A DNA stretch of 64,000 nt from Thiorhodovibrio litoralis (GTDB lineage: Bacteria; Pseudomonadota; Gammaproteobacteria; Chromatiales; Chromatiaceae). Positions 15,980 to 24,314 of the stretch are shown one piece after another. Each line of letters begins with the position of its first letter. The stretch's first letter is position 1. The notes under the pieces were generated by a model that was not told the DNA's origin, made no database searches, and saw only the letters and a program-made list of their open reading frames with translations. A program made the translations under genes and the position numbers. The DNA is taken from positions 3,768,501 to 3,832,500 of the forward strand of contig NZ_CP121473.1 in NCBI RefSeq assembly GCF_033954455.1. Reading direction: 5' to 3'.

Positions 15980-17198
15980 GTACCTCATTTCAGCTTAACT
16001 TGCGGATATAAGTGCTTCAACTTCACACGCGCTTTGTCGTTGGTGAATTGCCAGTCGACGCCGATTTGGGCCTCGTTGCGTTGTTCTGCCCAGGCGGCGG
16101 TTTCGCGGCGAAGCGTTTCGATATCGCCGATGCGGCGGTCTAGGCACTGCTTGGTCATGACACTGAGTTCGATTTCGGCAATGTCCAACCAGCTGCCGTG
16201 CTTTGGTGTGTAGTGGATTTCCAAGCGCTCGATCAACCGCCGCGCTTCCTCAGGTGGGAAGGCTTTGTACAGAGAGGCGGGCGTATGCGTATTGAGGTTG
16301 TCCCAGACGATAACGACTTTCTCGGCGTCGGGATAGTCCACGTCCAGCAATGTCTTGATTTCTTGGGCTAAATCGATCGCGGTTTTGGTTTCGCGCACAC
16401 TGACTTTGCGCCATTGCCCCAAGGGTTCTGTGATCATGAAGTTCACCGCCGTACCGGCGCGCTCATATTCATAATCGTAGCGTTCGGGTTGGCCCGGTTG
16501 CATCGGCAGGGGCTGGCGTGTCTCGGCAATCAACTGGGTCGGTTGTTCATCAATGCAGACAACTGGCTTCTTGGGGTCGTAGGGGCGGCGGTAGACCTCC
16601 AGGACATCTTCCATTTGCGCCACAAAGGCGGCGTCTTCCCCGGGGGGGAATCACCCAGCACTTGCGCCGATGCGGTTGGAGTGCGTTTTTTTTAGTGCGC
16701 GCATCACCGTGGGTGCCGAGATGCTCTCAACGACATCCAGTTCCACCAACTTCCCCGCGAGTAAATTCAACGTCCAGCGCGCGTATCCGGGAGGCGGCTC
16801 GCTACAGGCAATTTGCACCAACCGCGCCTGCTTTTCCCCATCGAGCAGGGGCTCGCAGCTCGGGCGCTCACGTTGCTTGCGTGAAAGCGCCGCTTCAAAT
16901 CCTTGTTCGACGAACCGCTCGCGAATGCTGAAGACAGTGCGCGGCGCGCAACCGAACGCCTCAGCGGCTTGTGCATCGCTCCAATTCGCACCTTCGGCAT
17001 CGACCTTGAGCAATACATTCGCATGTTTGATCTTCTGCGCCGCCGCTTGCCCTTTGCTCACCAGGTCTTCCAACAAACCACGCTCTTCATCGCTGAGACG
17101 GACTACATATTTCTTTGCCATAGCGGTATCTCCTTCTGCAATGCTCTAAGAGATACCACTAGCGGCTTGTTTTCGCAACATAAGCCGAAATAAGGTAC
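15980..17198 (-). mobile_element. IS630-family insertion sequence
   Basis: About 28-bp imperfect terminal inverted repeats start GTACCTCATTTCAGCTTA on the left and, reading inward on the other strand, GTACCTTATTTCGGCTTA on the right. The TA dinucleotide flanks both ends (15978-15979 and 17199-17200), the IS630 hallmark. The 1219-bp element carries a transposase split over three frames on the minus strand. Confidence 0.9.
15985..17121 (-). pseudogene. IS630 transposase interrupted by two frame changes
   Basis: The N-terminal frame (17121 to 16651) reads MAKKYVVRLSDEERGLLEDLV with the HTH region WSDAQAAEAFGCAPRTVFSIRERF and ends shortly after VMRALKK. The C-terminal frame (ending 15985) carries VVCIDEQPTQLIAE, VIVWDNLNTH and YTPKHGSWLDIAEIELSV, the D-D-E core of IS630 transposases. 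Between them an A8 run (complement of T 16686-16693) requires a -1 shift, as in IS630 programmed frameshifting. A C7 run (complement of G 16642-16648) requires a further shift. The second makes this copy probably inactive, unless the homopolymer length is misread. Confidence 0.8.
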
Positions 17199-17422
17199 TA
17201 GTTCTGCGACTCTTCCCAAGCCAAGAAATCACAGACGACGTTCCGGGAGCGACCGGCAACACCTTTGGGCCAGTCGTCGCGCGAGGCGATATAGGCATCT
17301 GCGCGACTCGCGAACTTGGTGCGAGCGACGTGTCGAATGGCTTCGACTTCGACTTCGAACCACAAATTTCTTCTCCCATCCGACTCGTCGCGCGCCAAAG
17401 AAAATCCGTATTCAGCGAACAC
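17198..17422 (-). CDS. Small hypothetical protein ending at the IS630 target site
   Basis: The 74-aa ORF reads MFAEYGFSLARDESDGRRNLWFEVEVEAI and ends NVVCDFLAWEESQN. Its TAG stop uses the TA duplicated by the IS630, and the stop would exist with or without the insertion. Codon use is GC-rich and coherent. No family recognised, and it may be a fragment of a larger gene. Confidence 0.35.
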   Translation of the reverse strand: MFAEYGFSLARDESDGRRNLWFEVEVEAIRHVARTKFASRADAYIASRDDWPKGVAGRSRNVVCDFLAWEESQN

Positions 17423-17722
17423 TCAGAACCCCTTCGAGAGCTAGGGTTATCGTTCACGAAACGACAGCTAATCTGGGTTTATGAGGGGCATTTGTAGGGA
17501 GACCCCCTAAAAATATCGGGAAAGCCTGGCAGCCAATATTCGCAATGTAGCCAGACGTCCATCCCCCCTCCCCTGATTTGATGTGTCCTAAAATGGGTTT
17601 CCGGTGTGCGGGATTTGACTTAGAATCGGTATCTCCTGCTTGCAAGCTGCTCGCTGTACCCGCCGACTGGGGGAGACTTGTTGTCTTTGCTGCTCAATCG
17701 ACGATGCCTGTAGCGGAGCCCA
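17423..17722. other. Intergenic stretch upstream of the NYN gene
   Basis: No gene recognised. It should contain the promoter of the NYN-domain gene, but no clear promoter is seen. Confidence 0.3.
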
Positions 17723-18215
17723 ATGGCCAGAGCCGCCAAGAAGAAAACCGACACCAACGTCACCAACCTTGGCTTCGAGGCTCAATTGTGGCTCGTGGCT
17801 GCGAAAAAAACAGGAGTCACTTTGGTATCCCCACGATTAGTTGCCAAAATTGCAGCGGAAGAGCCAACTATTCGCCTAGCTGTTCTCATTGATGCCGACA
17901 ATGCACAAGCAGCCGTAATTGATGGACTGCTTGCCGAGATTGCACGGTTTGGAGAAGCAACCGTAAAACGCATATACGGTGACTTCACTTCGCCTACAAG
18001 CTCCTCTTGGAAGAAGGTGCTTCAACAATATGCCATCAAACCAGTTCAGCAATTTGCATATACGACTGGCAAAAATGCAACCGACAGCACACTTATCATC
18101 GATGCAATGGACTTGCTCTATACACGAAAGTTCGATGGGTTTTGCCTGATTACAAGCGACAGTGATTTCACTGGTCTTGCGATGCGCATACGAGAAGAGG
18201 GACTCACTGTACTTG

Positions 18216-19518
18216 CAGGGCTATCGCATCAACGCTTAATAATATACTTTTAGACACAGGTAGAGGTTTCCAAGATAATCAGCTGAAAATACTTGCCTGA
18301 CTCGGAGACCTGCCATGCCATCTGCTACTGCCCTTGATCACGCACTCACGCGGCACTTTGCCCCACTTGTCGATCCGCGCAACCCCACGCAGCGGCGGCA
18401 CATTCTTCTGGAGATGATCGTGATCGCCATCGCCGCTATTCTTGGCGGGGCCGAGGGCTTCGCGGCGATCGCACAGTTTGGGCGCAGCAAGGAGGCGTGG
18501 CTGCGGCAGTTTCTGGACTTGCCCAATGGGATTCCGTCCCACGATACCTTCGGGCGGGTGTTTTCGCTGATCGAGCCGGCGGCCTTTCAAGCCTGCTTCC
18601 GCTCGTGGGCCGAATCGATTCGCGAACTGATCCCGGCGGAGGTGGTGGCCATTGATGGCAAGACCCTGCGTCACTCCTTTGATCGGGCACGCGGACTGGG
18701 GGCATTGCATATGGTCAGCGCATGGGCCACGGCGAACCGGATGGTGCTGGGACAGGTTGCCACCGAAGCGAAGTCCAACGAGATCACCGCGATTCCGAAG
18801 TTGCTGGAACTGCTCTGCCTGCGCGGATGCATCGTCACGATCGATGCCATGGGCTGCCAGAAAGCCATTGCCGCGCAAATTATCGACCAAGGCGGCGACT
18901 ACTTGCTGGCCCTCAAAGGCAACCAAGGTCACCTGGTCGAAGAGGTCAATGAAGCGTTCATTGAAGCCGATGCGCGCGGCTATGCCGGACTGGTCTCTGA
19001 GGGCGTTGAAACGCGCGACAGCGGACATGGCCGCGTCGAAACCCGTCGCTACCGCACGCTTGAAGACCTCAGCGCGGTGCCACACAGCGAAGGCTGGAAG
19101 GGGATGAACATGATCGGCATGGTGCAGAGTGAGCGCACCTGCAACGGCAAGATCACGCAAGAGACACGCTACTACATCGGGAGCTGTGGCATCAACGCCG
19201 ACACCTTTGCCACAGCCGCGCGCGGCCATTGGGGGATCGAAAATGCGGTTCACTGGTGTCTGGACATCGGCTTTCGTGAAGATGAGTCGCGCCTGCGCGA
19301 GCCGGTTGCACGGGAGAACTTCGCGGTCTTGAGACATCTTGCCCTGACTCGGCTGAAAAAGGACTCCACGCATAAACTGGGGATTCACAACAAGCGATTG
19401 ACGGCTGGGTGGAATGAGAAATACCTGGGAAAACTGCTTTTTGAGCCGCCCGATCCGCCACGGCGGAAGACGATGTCAGGCGACTCGAATATTAGTGGAC
19501 CTTGATGCGATTGCCCTG
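18216..19518 (+). mobile_element. ISAs1-family insertion sequence
   Basis: Terminal inverted repeats CAGGGCTATCGCATCAA (18216 inward) and CAGGGCAATCGCATCAA (inward from 19518). The decamer ACTGTACTTG is duplicated immediately outside (18206-18215 and 19519-19528). The 1303-bp element holds one intact transposase gene and interrupts the NYN-LOTUS gene. Confidence 0.95.
18315..19505 (+). CDS. ISAs1-family DDE transposase
   Basis: The 396-aa product reads HFAPLVDPRNPTQRRHILLEMIVIAIAAILGGAEGF at the N-terminus, typical of the H-repeat/ISAs1 family. The catalytic motifs are AIDGKTLRHSF, TIDAMGCQKAIA and RGHWGIENAVHWCLDIGFREDESR. The length matches the family. The frame is intact and the ends are intact, so the element may be mobile. 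Confidence 0.95.
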   Translation: MPSATALDHALTRHFAPLVDPRNPTQRRHILLEMIVIAIAAILGGAEGFAAIAQFGRSKEAWLRQFLDLPNGIPSHDTFGRVFSLIEPAAFQACFRSWAESIRELIPAEVVAIDGKTLRHSFDRARGLGALHMVSAWATANRMVLGQVATEAKSNEITAIPKLLELLCLRGCIVTIDAMGCQKAIAAQIIDQGGDYLLALKGNQGHLVEEVNEAFIEADARGYAGLVSEGVETRDSGHGRVETRRYRTLEDLSAVPHSEGWKGMNMIGMVQSERTCNGKITQETRYYIGSCGINADTFATAARGHWGIENAVHWCLDIGFREDESRLREPVARENFAVLRHLALTRLKKDSTHKLGIHNKRLTAGWNEKYLGKLLFEPPDPPRRKTMSGDSNISGP

Positions 19519-19941
19519 ACTGTACTTGGCTTCGGCGAAAAGAAAACACCGGATGCGTTTCGCAACGCCTGCCATAAATTTGTGTTTACTGAAGTTCTTC
19601 TTCCAAGCGCCGCAATCGAACCTGCCGTGTTGGCGAAGACAGCAGAAAATGATCGACAGTCGACTTCACCCCAACCCACTTTGCAAGTTGAAGAAACAAA
19701 AAACAAATTCCCTAAGAAATTCGTACTCGCCGCACTTGAACAATCCAGTGACGACGCCGGATGGGCACATTTAGGGACTTTCGGTAGCTACCTCACTAAG
19801 TTGCAACCCGATTTTGACTCCAGGCTTTACGGTTATAAGAAGCTCTCCGAGCTTGTTAAAGCCAAGACAGACATCTTTGTAACCGAAGAACGACAGGCCC
19901 AAGGATCAAAACAAAAAGTTCTGTATCTTCGTGCAAAATGA

Positions 19942-20115
19942 TTTCTAACGGCAAATTCAGCGGACGCGCCACTTGAAGAGAGGGGGTTTCATCAATCGCG
20001 TCCCCGGTCAAACGCGGTCAATTAAGTTGTAGATCGATACAGAGCATCTTCCCGACTGAAAGCGGAGAGATGATACGAAGACACAAAGAGCGGCTACGCA
20101 GGGACATTTTGAGCC
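19942..20115. other. Intergenic, nothing recognised
   Basis: No ORF or RNA gene supported before the first MITE-like repeat. Confidence 0.3.
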
Positions 20116-20261
20116 ATACCATTACTTATAAGTCGATAAGGTCTGCACGATCAGAGGGTGACAAAGGCGCAATTCAGGCCGTCCCACTAATGTGCGCCAC
20201 GCTGAAATAAGCACTTACGCCGCATTGTAACCGTAGCTGCCGGACTTATGGGTAATAGTAT
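20116..20261. repeat. MITE-like element, copy A (146 bp)
   Basis: Ends ATACCATTACTTATAAGTC and GACTTATGGGTAATAGTAT are imperfect inverted repeats, with TA at both outer edges. The element has the same length and, by eye, roughly four fifths identity to the copy at 20886-21031. The core AAGCACTTACGCCGCATTG is shared. It has no coding capacity. The TA-flanked ends suggest mobilisation by an IS630/Tc1-type transposase. Confidence 0.85.
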
Positions 20262-20420
20262 TAATAAGACCAAGCCTAAATGGCATTAAAACGACCGCCT
20301 CATTGTCGTCCAGTTGGTGCCTGGTAAGCTGCTTGACGGCATCGTCCTTTGTGACGGTATAGTTCACTGGTTTCCCCGTAACCGATCTTTTCTCAGTGTA
20401 ATTTTATAAGGAGGCATACC
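20262..20420. other. Leader region of the secreted protein gene
   Basis: No other gene. GGTTTCCCCGTAACCGATC contains a short GGTT...AACC inverted repeat. The ribosome site AAGGAGG lies just before the ATG at 20421. Confidence 0.3.
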
Positions 20421-20816
20421 ATGCCTTTGATCGCACTCATTTTTGCCTTGGTGATATCGAACTCGGCAGTAGCTGCCGGCCAAACACCATCAGAATTCGT
20501 CGGCCTCTGGGTACCTCTGAACGCATCGTGCCAATCGGACCTCGCATTTCTTGTCGGGCCAGACAACGTTACACTGCGCAATGGTCAGAAAAAACGCGCC
20601 TTTGGTGATCTTGACTTTTGCTACTCATGCGAAGGTGGCGTGCGTTACAACGGGATTGTCGTTTGGATGAAGCCGGAGTTCAGCAGCGGCTCTGAGTATT
20701 TTTTGGCGGCCTTCAATGCCGGAGAACAACGCGGGGTCACGAAATTGGATATCCAAGACAAGGCGATTCAGCGCGCTTTTCCGCTTGACGACGTCGCTCT
20801 GAAGAAATGTCCGTGA
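20421..20816 (+). CDS. Small secreted hypothetical protein
   Basis: The 131-aa protein starts after a strong AAGGAGG site. It has a signal peptide (MPLIALIFALVISNSAVAAG, likely cleaved after AVAA) and a mature part with cysteines near both ends (NASCQSDLAF, LDFCYSCEGG, KKCP), suggesting disulfides and a periplasmic location. No family recognised. It lies between the two 146-bp MITE-like copies and could have been moved or boxed in by them. Confidence 0.65.
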   Translation: MPLIALIFALVISNSAVAAGQTPSEFVGLWVPLNASCQSDLAFLVGPDNVTLRNGQKKRAFGDLDFCYSCEGGVRYNGIVVWMKPEFSSGSEYFLAAFNAGEQRGVTKLDIQDKAIQRAFPLDDVALKKCP

Positions 20817-20871
20817 TGGCTCGCACCCTTGTCCTCGAAGGTTGTCCCGCTGCCCTCCATGGAATGACTTT

Positions 20872-21275
20872 ATGACCGCCGCCCCATACGATTACCCATA
20901 AGTCGATGATGTCTTCAAGATCAAAGGTTTACGAGGGCGCGTTTCAGGCCGTGTCGCTAAGATGCGCTAAGCTGGAACAAGCACTTACGCCGCATTGCAA
21001 CCTTAGCTGCCGGACTTATGGGTAATGGTATGCCGCCGACCCCATCAAAGCCCCCAAGAAACTGATCGAAGTCGCTCTGCCGCTCGATGCCATCAACGCT
21101 GCCGCTGCGCGTGAGAAGTCGATTCGGCGTGGGTACCCGAGCACATTGCATCTGTGGTGGGCGCTGCGGCCGTTGGCAGCGCGGCGCGGGCGGTAATCTT
21201 CGCGCAAATGGTGAATGATCCTTTCTGGCAGTGGGAGCTTGAGCATCCGGGTGACGTTACGCCGGGACATCGGTA
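20872..21275 (+). pseudogene. Relic of a DUF1156 (adenine-specific methylase-like) gene
   Basis: ATG 20872 reads MTAAP before entering the MITE. After the MITE the sense resumes [20 protein letters not shown], then [18 protein letters not shown], which is the N-terminus of DUF1156 proteins. A +1 shift leads to [17 protein letters not shown], ending at 21275. DUF1156 proteins are methylase-like and are often found in defence islands. Only about the first 80 of normally about 900 residues remain. The relic lies 400 bp upstream of cas3. Confidence 0.75.
20886..21031. repeat. MITE-like element, copy B (146 bp), inside DUF1156 relic
   Basis: Ends ATACGATTACCCATAAGTC and GACTTATGGGTAATGGTAT are inverted repeats. 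The length is identical to copy A, and both copies are in the same orientation. It interrupts the DUF1156 reading frame right after codon 5. Confidence 0.88.
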
Positions 21276-21672
21276 GGGCAGTTGGGCGGCAAGTCGCGAG
21301 CGGTTGTTCCGACTGCTCCTAGAACTGTTCCTTTAGGAGAACACGACTAATAAGGAGGCGTTAACAAATCCCCTCGCCGGACTCCGCAAGTCCTAGCGCT
21401 AGACCTGCGAGTTGGACCGCGTTCACCCGCAAGTCGCCGAGTTATTCTAACAAAGGGGCCTCGTTTGAGTTCTTTGGGCGTTTGGCGTCAAAAAAAGAAA
21501 GCGACCCTGGCCCCACAAAATCCATCGGCATACCTTTTGTTCCGCGTTCCTCAATGGCGACCGCTTAGCTTATCTGAAATGGAATCCGACATTGCTGGCA
21601 GGCTTTTTGGTCAAGCACTGCCCAGCGTGATTGACGATTTATGGTGATACGGAGTATTGAGGCTCATTACAG
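21276..21672. other. Region upstream of cas3, no confident gene
   Basis: A TTG-initiated 60-codon ORF (21465-21647, reading SSLGVWRQKKKATLAP to SVIDDLW) ends 25 bp before cas3; its function and reality are unclear. An AAGGAGG sequence at about 21352 has no ORF behind it. The promoter of the cas operon should be here. Confidence 0.3.
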
Positions 21673-24297
21673 ATGAACACGGATTTGCAGTGCGCAGCGT
21701 TCGGTAAGCTGGAGCGGGATTCTGACGGCAGGATTCTGGCTTGGCATCCGCTGATTGATCACCTTATTGATGTAGCGTCCTGTTTCATGCGCTTGTGTCA
21801 GTGTCGGTGCATTCGTCGCGCTCTGGAGCGCACAGCGGGGCGTTGCTTAAGTGCACAGGATCTTGAACGGCTGACAGTGCTAGTGTTTCTGCACGATCTG
21901 GGCAAGGCCAACAGTGGTTTTCAGGCCAAGCGCTGGCTGAATGGCCAGGCACCAAAAGAATGGCCGTACCCTGCCGGGCATGGTCTGGAAGCAATGCGGT
22001 TGTTTGAGGATGACTCGTTTCTTCGGCCATTGGTGGCACGGTTGCCCATTGATGCGATCTGTACCTGGGGCGAGGCCGTCGAACCGCTCCTGAAAGCCAG
22101 CATCAGTCATCACGGTCGCCCGATCATTGAGAACAGCGCGGATTGGGCGCGGGCGATCTGGAAGCCTGTCATCAATTCAAACGGACAAACGGCTTACGAT
22201 CCAGCCGCAGCGCTCGAACAGATCGGCAAAGGAGCGAGCGAACGATTCCCCGACGCCTTCGCGCCTGGTGGTGAACCGTTCCCAACTGCGCCAGCCTTCG
22301 GCCATCTGTTTGCCGGTCTGGTGCAACTAGCCGATTGGCTCGGCTCGGACACCAAGTTTTTCCCCTTCTCCATTATCGGCGAAGATCGAGCCGAGACGGC
22401 ACCCGATTATGCAGATCGCGCGATCTTGTCGCTTGGGATGGACGCCAAAGCGCCTCGCTCGGCGCTATCGATGGCATCGCCGGCACCGTGCTTCGAGCAA
22501 ACCTTTGGCAATCTGCCCTATCCGATCCAAGCCGCGATGGATAATCCGGATCTGGGATCTTTTGTGATTCTGGAATCGGAAACCGGCAGCGGAAAAACGG
22601 AAGCGGCGCTATGGCGTTTCGTGCATCTGTTCGAGCGCGGCGAGGTCGATAGCCTCTATTTCGCGCTCCCGACCCGCGTCTCCGCGAGCCAGGTGTATGA
22701 GCGTATTCGCCAAGCGGTTGCCCGGCTCTGGCCGACCGATCCGCCACTCACCGTCCGCGCATTGCCGGGTTATGCCAGTGCCGATGGTCAGGAGCCAAGG
22801 TCACTCCCGAATTTCAAGGTGCTCTGGCCGGATGACGCCGCAGACGAAGTGGCGCATCGACGCTGGGCTGCTGAATCGCCCAAGCGTTTTCTGGCCGCAC
22901 CACTGGCCGTTGGCACCATCGATCAGGCCCTGTTCGGTGCTTTACAGGTGCGCCACGCCCATCTGCGCCATGCCCTGCTAGCCCGCAGTCTGTTGGTGGT
23001 CGATGAGGTGCATGCGTCCGATCCCTACATGACGGTACTCCTGGAACGCCTGTTACAAGCGCACCTCGGCTGTGGTGGTCATTCGCTGCTGCTGTCGGCC
23101 ACGCTCGGCTCCAGCGCACGAGCACGCTACCTGGCGATTGGTCAGGCGTCGCAAACAGGATTCCCGACTTTTGAGGCAGCATGCAAGGCACCCTATCCAG
23201 CGCTCTCCGATCACCTTGCCATGCGCGACATTGTTTCGACGATGCGCCCCAAGACCGTCGCTTGGTCGCTGCGCGATCTGATCGACGAACCTGAAGCCAT
23301 TGCTCAGTTGGCGGTCGATGCCGCATCGACCGGTGCCAAAGTGCTGATCATCCGCAACACCGTTCCAGCCGCGCTTGCTGTCTTTCAGGCATTGGAGCAA
23401 CAGATTCCCGATCCAGCCTGGCTGTTCGATGTGAGCGGAATCAGAACGCTGCACCACAGCCGCTTCAGCCGCCAGGATCGCCCAGCACTGGATGCCGCAA
23501 TTCAAGCACAGCTCGGCAAGGATCGCCCGCCTGGTCCCCTGATCGTCCTCGGCACCCAGACGTTGGAACAGAGCTTGGATCTGGATGCCGATTTGCTCAT
23601 CACCGACCTTTGCCCCATCGACGTGTTGTTGCAGCGCATCGGTCGTTTGCACCGCCATCCGCGTCCTGAACAGCAGCGCCCCGAGGCGTACCGCTCCCCC
23701 CAGGCCTGGGTGCTCACACCACCAGATCATGACCTCTCCCCGCTGCTGAAGGCCTCCCGCCATGGATTGGGACCGTTTCGCGATGGTGATGGCATCTATC
23801 CCGATCTGCGCACCATCGAGGCTACGCGCCGGCTGATCGACGAACGCCCAAGCATCACGATCCCCGAGAACAACCGGGAACTTGTCGAGGCCGCTACGCA
23901 TCCCGAGCGGCTGAACGCGGTAGAAACACTCGGCGAGGCGTGGCAACAACTCGGCCAGAAGATCGAGGGGCAAACAGGTGCCCAGCGCACCATCGCCCAT
24001 TTGCACGGCTTGGAAATCGACACCCCGTTCGACGAGCAAGCGGGCTTTCCGACCGATCTCGATATCGCCACCCGCTTAGGTGTGCGTGATCGTCTCCTGA
24101 TCTTCGACCCCGCACCGACCGGCCCCTTTGGTCAACCGCTGCAACAATTGCCCGTCCGGCATTTCCTGGTACCCAAGGGGATCGATCCCGACGCCCAACC
24201 GTCAGCGGTGGAAGCTCAAGACGGCGCAATCCTGTTCAGCCTGGAGTCCGCCTGCTTTCGCTATAGCCGCCTGGGACTGGAGAAGATCGACGGCTAA
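21673..24297 (+). CDS. cas3: CRISPR-associated helicase/nuclease Cas3 (type I-E)
   Basis: The 874-aa protein combines an N-terminal HD nuclease domain (TVLVFLHDLGKANSGFQ, SISHHGRP) with a superfamily 2 helicase. Helicase motifs: Walker A ESETGSGKTEAALWR, DEVH box LLVVDEVHASDP, motif III LLLSATLG, and motifs V-VI GTQTLEQSLDLDADLLITD / LLQRIGRLHRH. Cas3 is recruited by Cascade bound to target DNA and degrades the displaced strand. All key residues are visible, so it should be active. It is the first gene of the cas operon, and cas8e follows after 17 bp. Confidence 0.97.
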   Translation: MNTDLQCAAFGKLERDSDGRILAWHPLIDHLIDVASCFMRLCQCRCIRRALERTAGRCLSAQDLERLTVLVFLHDLGKANSGFQAKRWLNGQAPKEWPYPAGHGLEAMRLFEDDSFLRPLVARLPIDAICTWGEAVEPLLKASISHHGRPIIENSADWARAIWKPVINSNGQTAYDPAAALEQIGKGASERFPDAFAPGGEPFPTAPAFGHLFAGLVQLADWLGSDTKFFPFSIIGEDRAETAPDYADRAILSLGMDAKAPRSALSMASPAPCFEQTFGNLPYPIQAAMDNPDLGSFVILESETGSGKTEAALWRFVHLFERGEVDSLYFALPTRVSASQVYERIRQAVARLWPTDPPLTVRALPGYASADGQEPRSLPNFKVLWPDDAADEVAHRRWAAESPKRFLAAPLAVGTIDQALFGALQVRHAHLRHALLARSLLVVDEVHASDPYMTVLLERLLQAHLGCGGHSLLLSATLGSSARARYLAIGQASQTGFPTFEAACKAPYPALSDHLAMRDIVSTMRPKTVAWSLRDLIDEPEAIAQLAVDAASTGAKVLIIRNTVPAALAVFQALEQQIPDPAWLFDVSGIRTLHHSRFSRQDRPALDAAIQAQLGKDRPPGPLIVLGTQTLEQSLDLDADLLITDLCPIDVLLQRIGRLHRHPRPEQQRPEAYRSPQAWVLTPPDHDLSPLLKASRHGLGPFRDGDGIYPDLRTIEATRRLIDERPSITIPENNRELVEAATHPERLNAVETLGEAWQQLGQKIEGQTGAQRTIAHLHGLEIDTPFDEQAGFPTDLDIATRLGVRDRLLIFDPAPTGPFGQPLQQLPVRHFLVPKGIDPDAQPSAVEAQDGAILFSLESACFRYSRLGLEKIDG

Positions 24298-24314
24298 TCC
24301 TCAAGGAGTCCGCG

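Larger units (their letters stand above)
17723..19941 (+). pseudogene. NYN-domain/LOTUS (OST-HTH) protein gene split by ISAs1
   Basis: The 5' part (from ATG 17723, GGAG five bases upstream) encodes a NYN nuclease domain: IRLAVLIDADNAQAAVID, TDSTLIIDAMDLLYTRKFDGFCLITSDSDFTGLAMRIREEGLTVL. These contain the conserved acidic residues of this PIN-like fold. The 3' part (about 19519-19941) resumes GFGEKKTPDAFRNACHKFVF and ends in a LOTUS-type RNA-binding domain (GSYLTKLQPDFDSRLYGYKKLSELV). Removing the IS with one copy of the 10-bp duplication rejoins EEGLTVL to GFGEKK in frame. The intact gene would encode a LabA/DUF88-type RNA-acting protein of about 310 aa. The insertion appends LSHQRLIIYF-like junk to the first half. 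Confidence 0.9.

Noticed and set aside
18279..19388. 369-aa minus-strand ORF
   Set aside because: Antisense to the ISAs1 transposase.
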